Shown: positions 52,172 through 60,321 of the stretch, one piece after another
Position numbering within the stretch: the first letter of the stretch is position 1
How the letters are laid out: every line of letters starts with the position of its first letter
Source of the DNA: Vampirovibrio chlorellavorus
GTDB taxonomy: Bacteria > Cyanobacteriota > Vampirovibrionia > Vampirovibrionales > Vampirovibrionaceae
Assembly (NCBI GenBank): GCA_903866275.1
Contig: CAIPMU010000002.1
Span: forward strand, 163,535 to 227,534
DNA: 64,000 nt
Reading direction: 5' to 3'
Notes under the pieces: model-generated
What the model was told of the DNA's origin: nothing
Databases searched by the model: none
What the model saw: only the letters and a program-made list of their open reading frames with translations
Position numbers and translations under genes: made by a program

Positions 52172-53629
52172 ATGCCTTTTTCTCACAAGCGTCTTTTTCT
52201 GATTCCGCTGGATAGTCGGCCGGTTTGCTACGATATGCCCCGGCGTCTGGCCGCAGTGGCCGGGCTGGACTTGAGCATGCCCGCACCAACGCTCCTGGGC
52301 CAGTTGAAAACCCCCGCTAATTTTAAAACGTTGTCGCGCTGGGTGAAAAATCATTTGTTTGAGAATGACCCGCTGATTGTGGCACTCGATACGGTGGCTT
52401 ATGGTGGATTAATTCCGTCCCGCGTCAATGAAGAGCCTCTTGGCATATTGCAAACGCGGGTAGAGCAATTTTTTGGCATGGTTAAAACGGATGCCTGCTA
52501 TGGGTTTTCTTCGATTTTACGAATTCCCAATTATGATTTTGACGAGGAAGAGCCTGCCTACTGGAATCAGTTTGGCAAGGCCTTGTATCGTTATTCTGTC
52601 TCGCTGCACGAGTTCGGCCAGGCAGACCCGAGTGACCTTCCTGTTGGCGTTTTGCAGGATTTTATGGCTCGCCGTGAGAAAAATTTCGCCCTGAATCAGC
52701 GTCATCTCGATGTGTTGGCGACTGGCAAGTTGGACTATCTCACCTATTGTCAGGATGACACGGGTGCGTATGGCCTGAATGTGCGCGAGGCGCAATTGCT
52801 GGATGCTCAGATTCAACAGCGCAAGCTGGGGGATGTCGCCCATATTCAGACGGGCGCTGATGAAGTGGCGGCCTGCATGCTAGCGCGCTGGATGGTGCTG
52901 CAGCGCGCTCAGCCCCTAAAAGTTTACGCCTTTTACAGCTCGGAAACGGGTCGGAAATTGGTGGCCAAGTTCGATGGCTTGCCTATTGAAACTGTGGTGG
53001 CCCGTGCGGTGAAAGCCTGCGGTGCGGTGCTGGTTAAAAAGGCAGCCGATGCTGATTTTTGGTTGATGGTACACACGCCAGACGAACGTCAGGGGGATCA
53101 TTGCAGTCAGGAACAGGCACGAACGGTTCCTGAGCAGGTGGATGCGGTTTTGCAGATTCTGGAGCAGTCGTTGCGGCTGGCAAAACCTTTGGCGATTGCG
53201 GATGTCGCCTACGCCAACGGGGGTGATCCCCGGTTGATGGAGAAAGTGTTGGCGCGCTTTGAGGACATGACGGGTCTATATGGATATGCGGGCTGGAATA
53301 CGCCCGGGAATGCCATTGGTACCGCGGTGGCGATGGGCTTGATTCGCCTGATGGCTGAAGAGAACAAGTGCTTTGATGCGGCCGAGTTCTGCAAATTGAT
53401 GCTCATTCGCTTGGCGGATGACTGGCTGTATCAGTCGGACGTGCGTCAAAGCGTTCGACGTGGCATGAATGGCAACGCCCAACGGGGCATCCCGGATGAA
53501 AAGTTGCTGAATGTGCTAATGGCGGATGGCCTGTTTTTGCTGAAAAGTCGGCTCGGGCTGGAAAATCAGGCGGTACAGTGTCACTATCCTTGCCAGCGAA
53601 CGTTTGAGGTTGAAATCGGAATTCGATGA
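52172..53629 (+). CDS. DUF4127-family protein
   Basis: 485 residues with the marks of DUF4127: FLIPLDSRPVCYDMP at the start, VALDTVAYGGLIPSR, TYCQDDTGAYG, GADEVAACMLAR, IADVAYANGGDPRLM, and GYAGWNTPGNAIGTAVAMG. The conserved Asp, Asn, Ser and Gly clusters look like an enzyme active site, but the reaction is unknown to me. No signal peptide, hence cytoplasmic. The frame is open upstream to 52100; ATG 52172 is chosen because the family motif begins 9 residues later. It overlaps the next methyltransferase gene by 4 nt (ATGA). Confidence 0.85.
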   Translation: MPFSHKRLFLIPLDSRPVCYDMPRRLAAVAGLDLSMPAPTLLGQLKTPANFKTLSRWVKNHLFENDPLIVALDTVAYGGLIPSRVNEEPLGILQTRVEQFFGMVKTDACYGFSSILRIPNYDFDEEEPAYWNQFGKALYRYSVSLHEFGQADPSDLPVGVLQDFMARREKNFALNQRHLDVLATGKLDYLTYCQDDTGAYGLNVREAQLLDAQIQQRKLGDVAHIQTGADEVAACMLARWMVLQRAQPLKVYAFYSSETGRKLVAKFDGLPIETVVARAVKACGAVLVKKAADADFWLMVHTPDERQGDHCSQEQARTVPEQVDAVLQILEQSLRLAKPLAIADVAYANGGDPRLMEKVLARFEDMTGLYGYAGWNTPGNAIGTAVAMGLIRLMAEENKCFDAAEFCKLMLIRLADDWLYQSDVRQSVRRGMNGNAQRGIPDEKLLNVLMADGLFLLKSRLGLENQAVQCHYPCQRTFEVEIGIR

Positions 53630-54420
53630 TGACCCCCAGTCTGACTTTAATTAAGGAAACCGCCGCGCTCCGCCAGAAAAAAGGGCGAGAAGAACGTGGA
53701 CTCATTCTGGTGGAAGGTCGTCATCCGATTGAAGAGGCGCTGCGGGCTGGCCTTCAGTTGAAATCGATTTTTCTGTTGCCCACCCATCCGGGACATCTTC
53801 CGGCGGCACAATATCCCATTGCGCCTTATGTTGTGGATGAGTCGACCATGCGCCGTATTTGTAGCACGGATAGCCCCCCGCCCTGTCTGGCGGTGTTTGA
53901 GCGCCCTGTTCCCCCCGGACAGTTCCTGGGAACGCTTGCTCTGGTGCTGGATGGCGTTCAGGATCCCGGAAATCTGGGCACCCTGATTCGCTCTGCGCTG
54001 GCTTTTGGCGTGGATGGTGTGATTCTGGTGGGTGAGATGGTGGAGCCCTATAACCCGAAGGTTATTAGGGCTTCTGCCGGGCTGGTGTTTGGTTTGTCTG
54101 TTTTTTGCGTGGAACCGTCGGCATTGGTGGGTCTCCTCTCTGCGCCTGACTGGAAAATTTACGCCACTACCGGGCATGCGGGTGCTTTGTCGTATCGGGA
54201 TGTTGATTATACCGGTCGTTGTGCCATCGTGCTGGGGAATGAGGGACGGGGTGTCTCTGCTGATTTGTTGGTTGATCGTCCGCAGCAAGCCCTGACCATT
54301 CCGATGGCGGCGGCCGTGGAGTCGCTGAACGTGGCGATCAGTGGTTCCATCATCCTGGCACAGGCTGCCGCGCAACGCGGGCTTCTGGACGTCGGGAATC
54401 CGGTTCTGGCAGATGCCTGA
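53626..54420 (+). CDS. SpoU/TrmH-family RNA 2'-O-methyltransferase
   Basis: 264 residues. N-terminal substrate-binding domain (RKKGREERGLILVEGRHPIEEAL type), then the SPOUT knot with the three SpoU motifs: DGVQDPGNLGTLIRSA, VLGNEGRGVS, and IPMAAAVESLNVAISGSIIL. It methylates a ribose 2'-OH in rRNA or tRNA; the target (for example G2251) cannot be fixed from this sequence. Two adjacent ATG codons at 53626 and 53629 can both serve. It overlaps DUF4127 upstream and tatC downstream, so the three are cotranscribed. Confidence 0.9.
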   Translation: MMTPSLTLIKETAALRQKKGREERGLILVEGRHPIEEALRAGLQLKSIFLLPTHPGHLPAAQYPIAPYVVDESTMRRICSTDSPPPCLAVFERPVPPGQFLGTLALVLDGVQDPGNLGTLIRSALAFGVDGVILVGEMVEPYNPKVIRASAGLVFGLSVFCVEPSALVGLLSAPDWKIYATTGHAGALSYRDVDYTGRCAIVLGNEGRGVSADLLVDRPQQALTIPMAAAVESLNVAISGSIILAQAAAQRGLLDVGNPVLADA

Positions 54421-55231
54421 GTCGAGTACGCCCCAGTTTTTTGAAAAGTCCGGGAGCGATCCCGGTGTGCTGGTTTCGTCGGTGTTGCCGGGGCTGGAAT
54501 TGGGGCAAGATAACCCGTTACTGCCGTCAGAAACTGCCGCAATGCCCATGGTGGCTCATATTGCGGAGTTAAGAAGTCGGGTTCTGCTCTGTGTGGGTGT
54601 GCTGGCTTTAACCGTAACGGCGGCCTTTACCTATGCCCTGCCTCTGGTTCAACTGTTCAAGAGTATGGCGCCCCGCTCTGTGGTGTTTGTTCAGCGCGCT
54701 CCCGGGGAAGTGCTTATGGCCACGGTGAATTTGTCCTTTTATGCCGGGGTGGCGCTGGCTTTACCTGTGATTTTGTATAATGCCTTGCGTTTTGTTTTGC
54801 CGGGGCTTCATACCCGAGAACAGGCAATGGTCAGTTGGAGTGTCTGGGGGGGGGCTGCATTATTTGTGCTGGGTGTCGTGTTTGCCTACTTTTTTGTGGT
54901 GCCTTCCGCCCTGTTGTTTCTCGTGGATTACGGTCAATCCGTGGCCCGCGCGGAGTTGAGTATCCGGGATTATATTTCCTTTTGCGCCAGTTTGCTGTTT
55001 GTGACCGGTGCGATGTTCGAATTGCCGATGGTCTTATTTTTACTGTCGTTCACGGGTGTCATTACTTCGGGTAAACTGATTCGTGAATGGCGTTGGGCCA
55101 CGGTGCTCATCTTTATTGTGGCAGCCATCGTTACCCCGACTCAGGACCCGCTATCCATGTGTCTGGTGGGTGCTGCAATGGTTGGGTTGTATGGCCTGAG
55201 CATCATCCCTATCCGGCTTTGCGGGCGTTAG
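54413..55231 (+). CDS. tatC: Sec-independent protein translocase subunit TatC
   Basis: 272-residue membrane protein with six helices, the receptor for twin-arginine signal peptides. The cytoplasmic N-terminal sequence HIAELRSRVLLC matches the TatC HLxELRxR motif; conserved periplasmic and helix blocks (FYAGVALALPVILYNALRFV, FELPMVLFLLSFTGVI, RWATVLIFIVAAIVTPT-DP) follow. A 40-residue acidic extension precedes it, longer than in E. coli. Start: ATG 54413 overlapping the methyltransferase stop by 8 nt. No tatA is in the window. Confidence 0.92.
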   Translation: MPESSTPQFFEKSGSDPGVLVSSVLPGLELGQDNPLLPSETAAMPMVAHIAELRSRVLLCVGVLALTVTAAFTYALPLVQLFKSMAPRSVVFVQRAPGEVLMATVNLSFYAGVALALPVILYNALRFVLPGLHTREQAMVSWSVWGGAALFVLGVVFAYFFVVPSALLFLVDYGQSVARAELSIRDYISFCASLLFVTGAMFELPMVLFLLSFTGVITSGKLIREWRWATVLIFIVAAIVTPTQDPLSMCLVGAAMVGLYGLSIIPIRLCGR

Positions 55232-55272
55232 TGCGCTGGGTATTTATTTAAAGATTTAATACAGTTTTCGTA

Positions 55273-55295
55273 AAACCGCAGATTTGCAGCGGTTT
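55273..55295 (+). terminator. hairpin after tatC, terminator uncertain
   Basis: AAACCGC (55273-55279) and GCGGTTT (55289-55295) form a perfect 7-bp stem with a 9-nt loop, 42 nt after the tatC stop, but followed by GTTGGGG rather than a T-run. Confidence 0.3.
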
Positions 55296-55375
55296 GTTGG
55301 GGAGCATTGTTGTAGGATAGCTACGGTTGAGCTTCAATGCTGTAATCAATGTATTAATAAACAAATTGGGTGCTT

Positions 55376-56146
55376 ATGAAACGTCAACTCTCAGTGGGCC
55401 TTATTATCAATCTGTTTTTCAATTGTTGTGTGGTGTTGTATGCCGAAAGTGCCACCACGTTGGACGTGAAAGCCCCAATTCAGTCAGCGGTGGCGGTATC
55501 CAATTTGTCGGAGTCTGTTCAATCATCTCAAACGGCAATTGAAAAAAGTTCGCATACTGTCAAGATTGTTCGTCAGTTTACCTGCGTTCCGCCCGAGCAG
55601 GTTTCATTGGAACTTTCCGCCGAAGTGCAAGGAAAAGCCTCGCTGAATGATGAGTTGAACCAAAAAATATTGGGCGCTTATCTTCCGGTGCATTTTAGGA
55701 TCGTGAATAAATCGCAAAAGATGTTGAAAATACCCTTTGAAACTATGTACTTCTCTGACTCAAAGGGTAATCAGTGGTTATTACCGACTAATGCCGAAGT
55801 GTTTCGTCGGGTCAAGCGGCATGGTATTCGTCGGGCTTTGGCCTGGAGTGTTCCGATTGGCGTGGCTTCGTTTGGGATTTTATTAATTCCTGCCGCAGTG
55901 ATTTCTGGGGTTCATACGGTAGTAACCAACAACTCGCTAAAAGAAGATTTGCAGCATGCCACTTATCGGGGTGGGCACCTGGCACCTTCTGGCAGTGTGG
56001 ATGCTTATGTGTTACTGCCTAAAAATAACCGTTCTGTCAGTACTCTGGTTTTAGGTCGTGTGATCAATGAAGAGGACGACGTAGAAACCGAAAAAGTTAT
56101 TGAGATTAAGAATTTGGAGATTGATCAACATGTCACTCAAAAATAA
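55376..56146 (+). CDS. exported hypothetical protein
   Basis: 256 residues with a signal peptide (MKRQLSVGLIINLFFNCCVV, cleavage near YAES). The mature part has a beta-rich domain (ILGAYLPVHFRIVNKSQKML...IPFETMYF) and a long hydrophobic stretch at about 160-190 (AWSVPIGVASFGILLIPAAVISG), likely a membrane helix. It is more AT-rich than the housekeeping genes. ATG 55376 is preferred over the GTG 6 nt before. Its 3' end overlaps the next gene by 17 nt. No family recognised; context suggests an envelope protein working with the M48 protease. Confidence 0.6.
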   Translation: MKRQLSVGLIINLFFNCCVVLYAESATTLDVKAPIQSAVAVSNLSESVQSSQTAIEKSSHTVKIVRQFTCVPPEQVSLELSAEVQGKASLNDELNQKILGAYLPVHFRIVNKSQKMLKIPFETMYFSDSKGNQWLLPTNAEVFRRVKRHGIRRALAWSVPIGVASFGILLIPAAVISGVHTVVTNNSLKEDLQHATYRGGHLAPSGSVDAYVLLPKNNRSVSTLVLGRVINEEDDVETEKVIEIKNLEIDQHVTQK

Positions 56147-56888
56147 AGTGTTTGCTCTGGCGCTGGCCTCATCGTTGGTGCTGATGACCCCAATGGCTGC
56201 GTTAGCAGATTTAATTAAACTGGAGCAAGGCACGCCAGTGCGTTTGAAGCTGATTGATTCAGTGTCTTCCGGGCGCAATAAGGAAGGCGATAGTGTGAGC
56301 TTTCAGGTGGCGGAAGATGTGATGGGGCCTGATGATAAAACCATTCTGATTAAAGAGGGCGCACCTGCCTGGGGTTCGGTGTCCATGTTGCAAGAGCGCG
56401 CACTGGCAGGCCAAAAGGGTGAAATTTCGCTCACGATTGAAGGCACAAAGGCAATCGATGGTAAAAAAGTCCCATTGAGAGCCAGTCTGAATCGTCAGGG
56501 CGCATCCAAGCAGGGCACGACACTGGCTTTGGCACTTTGTGTTTCCTGGCTATTTGTTTTTATGAAGGGCAAGGATGCACAAATTCCTGCGGGTGCGCCT
56601 GTGACGGCTTATATTGATCGGGATGTATTGGTGGATGCCAAGCTGGAACCGATGGATACAGCTGCTAAGTCTGTCACCACGGCATCAGCGGCAGTGATGA
56701 ATGTTCCGGCGGTTTCTGATGCCAAGGCAGTTCCGGGTTATCTGCAAAAGTATGTGGATAAAGGCCAACAGGCTGAGTCGTTAAAAGCCTTGGAGCAGCT
56801 TCGGAATCAGGGCGTTTTAACGCAACAGGAGTTTGATGCGAAAAAGAAATCACTCACGGACAATGCAGGTATTTCTGGACTTAAATGA
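56130..56888 (+). CDS. exported protein with C-terminal SHOCT-like segment
   Basis: 252 residues. Signal peptide MSLKNKVFALALASSLVLMTPMAALA. The mature N-terminus (KLEQGTPVRLKLIDSVSSGR, DSVSFQVAEDV, then AWGSV) is a short beta-domain of the kind seen in exported stress proteins of Cyanobacteria; a hydrophobic segment (LALALCVSWLFVFMKG) lies near residue 135-150; and the C-terminus (LEQLRNQGVLTQQEFDAKKKSL) is a SHOCT-like helix. Exact family not asserted. ATG 56130 is chosen over the frame opening at 56100 because it begins the signal peptide. It overlaps the neighbours on both sides. Confidence 0.65.
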   Translation: MSLKNKVFALALASSLVLMTPMAALADLIKLEQGTPVRLKLIDSVSSGRNKEGDSVSFQVAEDVMGPDDKTILIKEGAPAWGSVSMLQERALAGQKGEISLTIEGTKAIDGKKVPLRASLNRQGASKQGTTLALALCVSWLFVFMKGKDAQIPAGAPVTAYIDRDVLVDAKLEPMDTAAKSVTTASAAVMNVPAVSDAKAVPGYLQKYVDKGQQAESLKALEQLRNQGVLTQQEFDAKKKSLTDNAGISGLK

Positions 56889-58678
56889 TTAAAACCGGTT
56901 TTATTGTGCGAAAAATAGCAGGGTTTGCCCTCATTCTTGGTTTGGCAACAGTAGGCTGGGCAGGGTTTTCGCAGGCTGGCTTGGCATTGGCCTCCGAACG
57001 GGAGGTGATGGCTGGCTGGCCATTGAGCCGGGTGCGTTTGAATGCTTTTCGCAATACACCACTGAAGATTGCGGTGCAGGGTATGCAAGCTGCAAAAGAT
57101 CCACAATTTTCCGTCAACAAAAGTGCGATCCAAAATCAAAAAACAGGTTTGCCCGGACGAGACGTCAGCCTGATCAGCCTTGATGGTAGTTATTCGGTAA
57201 ATTACGCAGGCAAAAAGGTGGTATATTATTCGGCGCAAGGAAAAACGCAGGCCATTGCTTTCAGGAATTCGGAAACGTATCCTCAAAAGACGATGGTGTA
57301 TGCATATCCTACGGGCACACTAAAAACCATCACGCTGAGCTTTTCGCCCGTCGATCGATTTGTGTTCTCGGCCAATGGAGAGTTATTGGCAACGGCTGAT
57401 AGGCAAGATGCTTTGCCTGCTGGTCGTAAAACGCAGCCCACACAGTCTTTTATCATTGAGGACAGTTCGGGGTTGCTGGGCTATGTGAATGAAAATAACT
57501 CTGGGGCTGTTTTAAATTCAGGTGATGTTGATAATCGACTTTGGCAACGCGTCACATATGAGCGTAAAGTGATTGCGGTGGGGCAGCAACTGCTCAAGGC
57601 GAATCATATCTCTCAGGCCATTTCTTTTACGGTGTTGGAATCATCAGAAACGAATGCGTTTTCCGTTGTCCCAATTAATCAGGTGTATGTGACCAAAAAA
57701 ATATTGTTGTCTATAAGCAACGATGATGAATTGGCAGGCATACTGGGCCATGAAATTGCCCACGTGCTGTTGAATCATCAACGCAAGCTTTCCAGTGGTT
57801 TTGTGTTTTATACTGGGCGTCAGGTTTTTCGAAATGAGAATGCTATTGATTATGACCGCCTGCAGTCCCAGGAAATGGATGCAGATGCCAAGGGTGTGGC
57901 TTTGGCGAAGAATGCAGGGTATAACCCCTGGGGACTGCATGCTGCACTTCAGAAAATTGTTAGCGACACCAGTGAGGGTGTTTTGGGTATCGGCGATCAT
58001 CCTCAAGGCTCTTTGAGAATTGCTGCGTTGTCTCAGGTTATTAATCGACTGGAACAGCAGCAACAACAGACCCAACTCTTGACTTCGGGTTCCCCGTCAG
58101 CGCCTGCCGCGATGTTGGCCTTGGCGGCGGGAAATGAGAGTCAACCGGTGACTTTGCTACCCAATGGCCTGTTCCGCATCGGGCATTGGGATCAAACCGC
58201 TGCGCGTCAGGAGGTGCTTAAATCGGGGCGCCTGATGGATGCGTTGAAAGAGGCGATCTCCACCGTGCCCGTGATGGATGCGGATTTTGCGCTGCATCAG
58301 CGTGTGGTGCAAGGACAGGCAACCGCGACGGATCGAAGGGTTGTGCTAAATTCGTTTGTGGAACCTTATGCCAGTTTGCTGAAAAGTTCGGAGGCAGGCG
58401 CAGCCAGCTATGCGGTGTTTTTCCCACACGTTCGAGCGTACCCGACTTATAGCGCGAACGGTCAGTTACGCAGTTTTTCCATGTGCAATCAGGGGGCCTA
58501 TCCCCGGAGTTGTTACACGATGAATGCCAAGGGCAACGCGGTGAGTGGCGCAAGTTTTGAGATCACGGAGAGTGATGGTTTTCTGTTTGATGCTCAGGGA
58601 AATTTGCTGAATTATACGGTGAATCAACAAACTTATAACCCCAATCGCAAGCTGATGAGCGTGTCCAAGCGGTTTTAA
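56885..58678 (+). CDS. exported M48-family metalloprotease
   Basis: 597 residues. Signal peptide at 1-33. The zinc site HEIAH (H289, E290, H293) with LLNHQRKLS and the third ligand E330 in QEMDADAKGVALAKNAGY identify an M48 (BepA/LoiP-like) gluzincin. Before it is a ~250-residue N-terminal domain and after it a Gln-rich linker plus a C-terminal ~180-residue domain unlike standard BepA; there is no clear TPR region. An ATGA overlap couples it to the previous gene. Probably a periplasmic protease acting in envelope quality control. Confidence 0.83.
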   Translation: MIKTGFIVRKIAGFALILGLATVGWAGFSQAGLALASEREVMAGWPLSRVRLNAFRNTPLKIAVQGMQAAKDPQFSVNKSAIQNQKTGLPGRDVSLISLDGSYSVNYAGKKVVYYSAQGKTQAIAFRNSETYPQKTMVYAYPTGTLKTITLSFSPVDRFVFSANGELLATADRQDALPAGRKTQPTQSFIIEDSSGLLGYVNENNSGAVLNSGDVDNRLWQRVTYERKVIAVGQQLLKANHISQAISFTVLESSETNAFSVVPINQVYVTKKILLSISNDDELAGILGHEIAHVLLNHQRKLSSGFVFYTGRQVFRNENAIDYDRLQSQEMDADAKGVALAKNAGYNPWGLHAALQKIVSDTSEGVLGIGDHPQGSLRIAALSQVINRLEQQQQQTQLLTSGSPSAPAAMLALAAGNESQPVTLLPNGLFRIGHWDQTAARQEVLKSGRLMDALKEAISTVPVMDADFALHQRVVQGQATATDRRVVLNSFVEPYASLLKSSEAGAASYAVFFPHVRAYPTYSANGQLRSFSMCNQGAYPRSCYTMNAKGNAVSGASFEITESDGFLFDAQGNLLNYTVNQQTYNPNRKLMSVSKRF

Positions 58679-58975
58679 AACCTGTTTTATCAAAATAGTG
58701 ACTCGTTCAGCAGGAGTCAGGTGTGCGCTGGCGGGATACAAAGGTGATTCTCATTGACGTTTTTAGTGAGAGGGCTTGTTTGTGAGCTATCTGGCTTTGA
58801 GGAGAATACGGAACGTGCGTTGGGACGAAGCTTCGCGTGAGCGGGCGATCTGATTTTAGATTGTGCTGGATTGTGATCTGTGTTAAATATTAGATTCAAC
58901 TTGCTTTGGTCTTTTGAATGATTTGGCCTTGGGTGCATCCTACGCACCTTGCTTTGGAAATACGAAGGGAAGAAT
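58679..58975. other. intergenic region, no gene seen
   Basis: About 300 nt without a convincing gene. A weak repeat GACTC/GAGTC lies near 58700-58718. The ribosome site AAGGGA for the next gene is at the right end. Confidence 0.4.
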
Positions 58976-59629
58976 ATGAATATGATTGTTAGCACTTTAC
59001 AGTCACGAATCCCGGCCCTTGGTTCGGTTGTTCAGTTGCAGCCTGCCCCTTTGTTTTCAGGCAAAAAAGACAAGCGTGGGGCTTCAGGCGGTAAATCTAT
59101 CGCGCAACGGCCTGCGAATACTCCGACTGTGAAAGCGCCCCCCGTTTTGCCAACGGCAGTGGATGATTTATCCGTGGAACAGGCGGATGAACTGCTCCTG
59201 TCGGTGCATGCTGAACCTGAGAGCCATCCGGCGGCTGGCTCCCCCACCAATAGTAATCTGGATGCTTCCGGTGCAGAGGAGGACGTCTCGGATGGCGAAT
59301 CCTTGCCGCACCCTGTACCGTCTGAGTATTTGCGCTTTTTGGACGAGCAGCGCAGAAGGCAGCACGAACAGTGGGGCAGGCGTTTTGCGCCGTTGGGGCA
59401 ATTGACGGACGGTATCACCGATGCGCTTAAAAATCAAACCCGCCGAGCGACAGGCGCAGCCGCCAATGCCTTTTATAGCTTGCGTGATGCCACCACGCAA
59501 GCGGCATCCACCGCCCGGAAGAAAGCCCAAAGAGCCTTGGCCAACGCCCTGAAATCTGCTTCTGAGGCCATTGACCCCGGCAGCGATTCATCCGTGCACG
59601 GCTCTGTGCATAGTTCGACGGAAGCTTAA
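58976..59629 (+). CDS. low-complexity hypothetical protein with N-terminal PLFSGKK motif
   Basis: 217 residues. N-terminus includes APLFSGKKDKRG at about 24-35; then a Pro/Ala/Ser-rich disordered part; then an acidic segment; a helical Arg/Glu/Gln region (DEQRRRQHEQWGRRF); and a C-terminal Ala-rich helix (AAANAFYSLRDATTQAAST, ARKKAQRALANALKSASEA), an amphipathic arrangement that may bind membranes or nucleic acid. It ends in a Ser/His/Val tail. ATG 58976 with AAGGGA about 7 nt upstream. No family recognised. Last gene before the AT-rich island. Confidence 0.6.
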   Translation: MNMIVSTLQSRIPALGSVVQLQPAPLFSGKKDKRGASGGKSIAQRPANTPTVKAPPVLPTAVDDLSVEQADELLLSVHAEPESHPAAGSPTNSNLDASGAEEDVSDGESLPHPVPSEYLRFLDEQRRRQHEQWGRRFAPLGQLTDGITDALKNQTRRATGAAANAFYSLRDATTQAASTARKKAQRALANALKSASEAIDPGSDSSVHGSVHSSTEA

Positions 59630-59652
59630 CCCAAGAGGAATAGTGTTAGCTT

Positions 59653-60321
59653 TCATAACTCTAATTCTGGTGGGATTTTACTACGCATGCCTTCTATTAG
59701 TGCTCTTATCATTCCACTATAAGGCCCAGCTTCGCCACCATCCTGTTCCTTTAAATTTTTATAAATTCCTTGTTTCGTAATCAAAGGGATATCTTCTCGT
59801 AGGAGTACGTCATAAATTAACATGATTCTATCAATGTGTTCTTTTCGTCGCTCAATTAAAGCGACACGATTAAGCTCAAGAATTGTTATAGTGCTTATTC
59901 CCGCAGGCTTGCCAGCAGAGAAAAGATAGTGCCCTATAAAAATTAAATATTCGTCTGGATTTGCTATATAAGGATCAAGTATTGATTCAATGTAAGGATC
60001 TTTGTTGGATTTATTTCCATTGCAAATGTCACAGGCAAGAGTAAGATTATCCCACTCAAAGGTTTTCAATGGATCAAGTGATTTTGGATATATATACTCA
60101 ATATCACCATACTCAATGTTTAATAATTTACTTTCACAATAAGCGCATTTACCTTTTGTTTCCTCAATGAGTGCTAATTTAATGTCTTCATGACGATAAC
60201 GTGATGCTTCGGCCTTGGTAGGCTTTTCATTACGAGCCAGCTTATCCGTCAAAGCTTTTGTCCAGTTAGCTGCATGGGATACAAGGATTGAAGGTTTAAC
60301 AGTTTTTTGAAGTCGAATCAT
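59653..60321 (-). CDS. PtuB-like HNH endonuclease, catalytic His apparently Tyr
   Basis: 222 residues of the HNH family seen in Septu (PtuB) and retron-associated effectors. The zinc pairs C59-x2-C62 (GKCAYCESK) and C97-x2-C100 (LACDICNGNK) and the FEWDNL block are present, but the expected H of the GDIEH-x-x-PKS motif is Y76 (codon TAT), a one-base change from CAT. So the nuclease may be inactive, or the site is variant. ATG overlaps the ATPase stop by one base (TAATG). The gene is AT-rich, unlike the neighbours to the left, suggesting horizontal transfer. Confidence 0.82.
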   Translation of the reverse strand: MIRLQKTVKPSILVSHAANWTKALTDKLARNEKPTKAEASRYRHEDIKLALIEETKGKCAYCESKLLNIEYGDIEYIYPKSLDPLKTFEWDNLTLACDICNGNKSNKDPYIESILDPYIANPDEYLIFIGHYLFSAGKPAGISTITILELNRVALIERRKEHIDRIMLIYDVLLREDIPLITKQGIYKNLKEQDGGEAGPYSGMIRALIEGMRSKIPPELEL

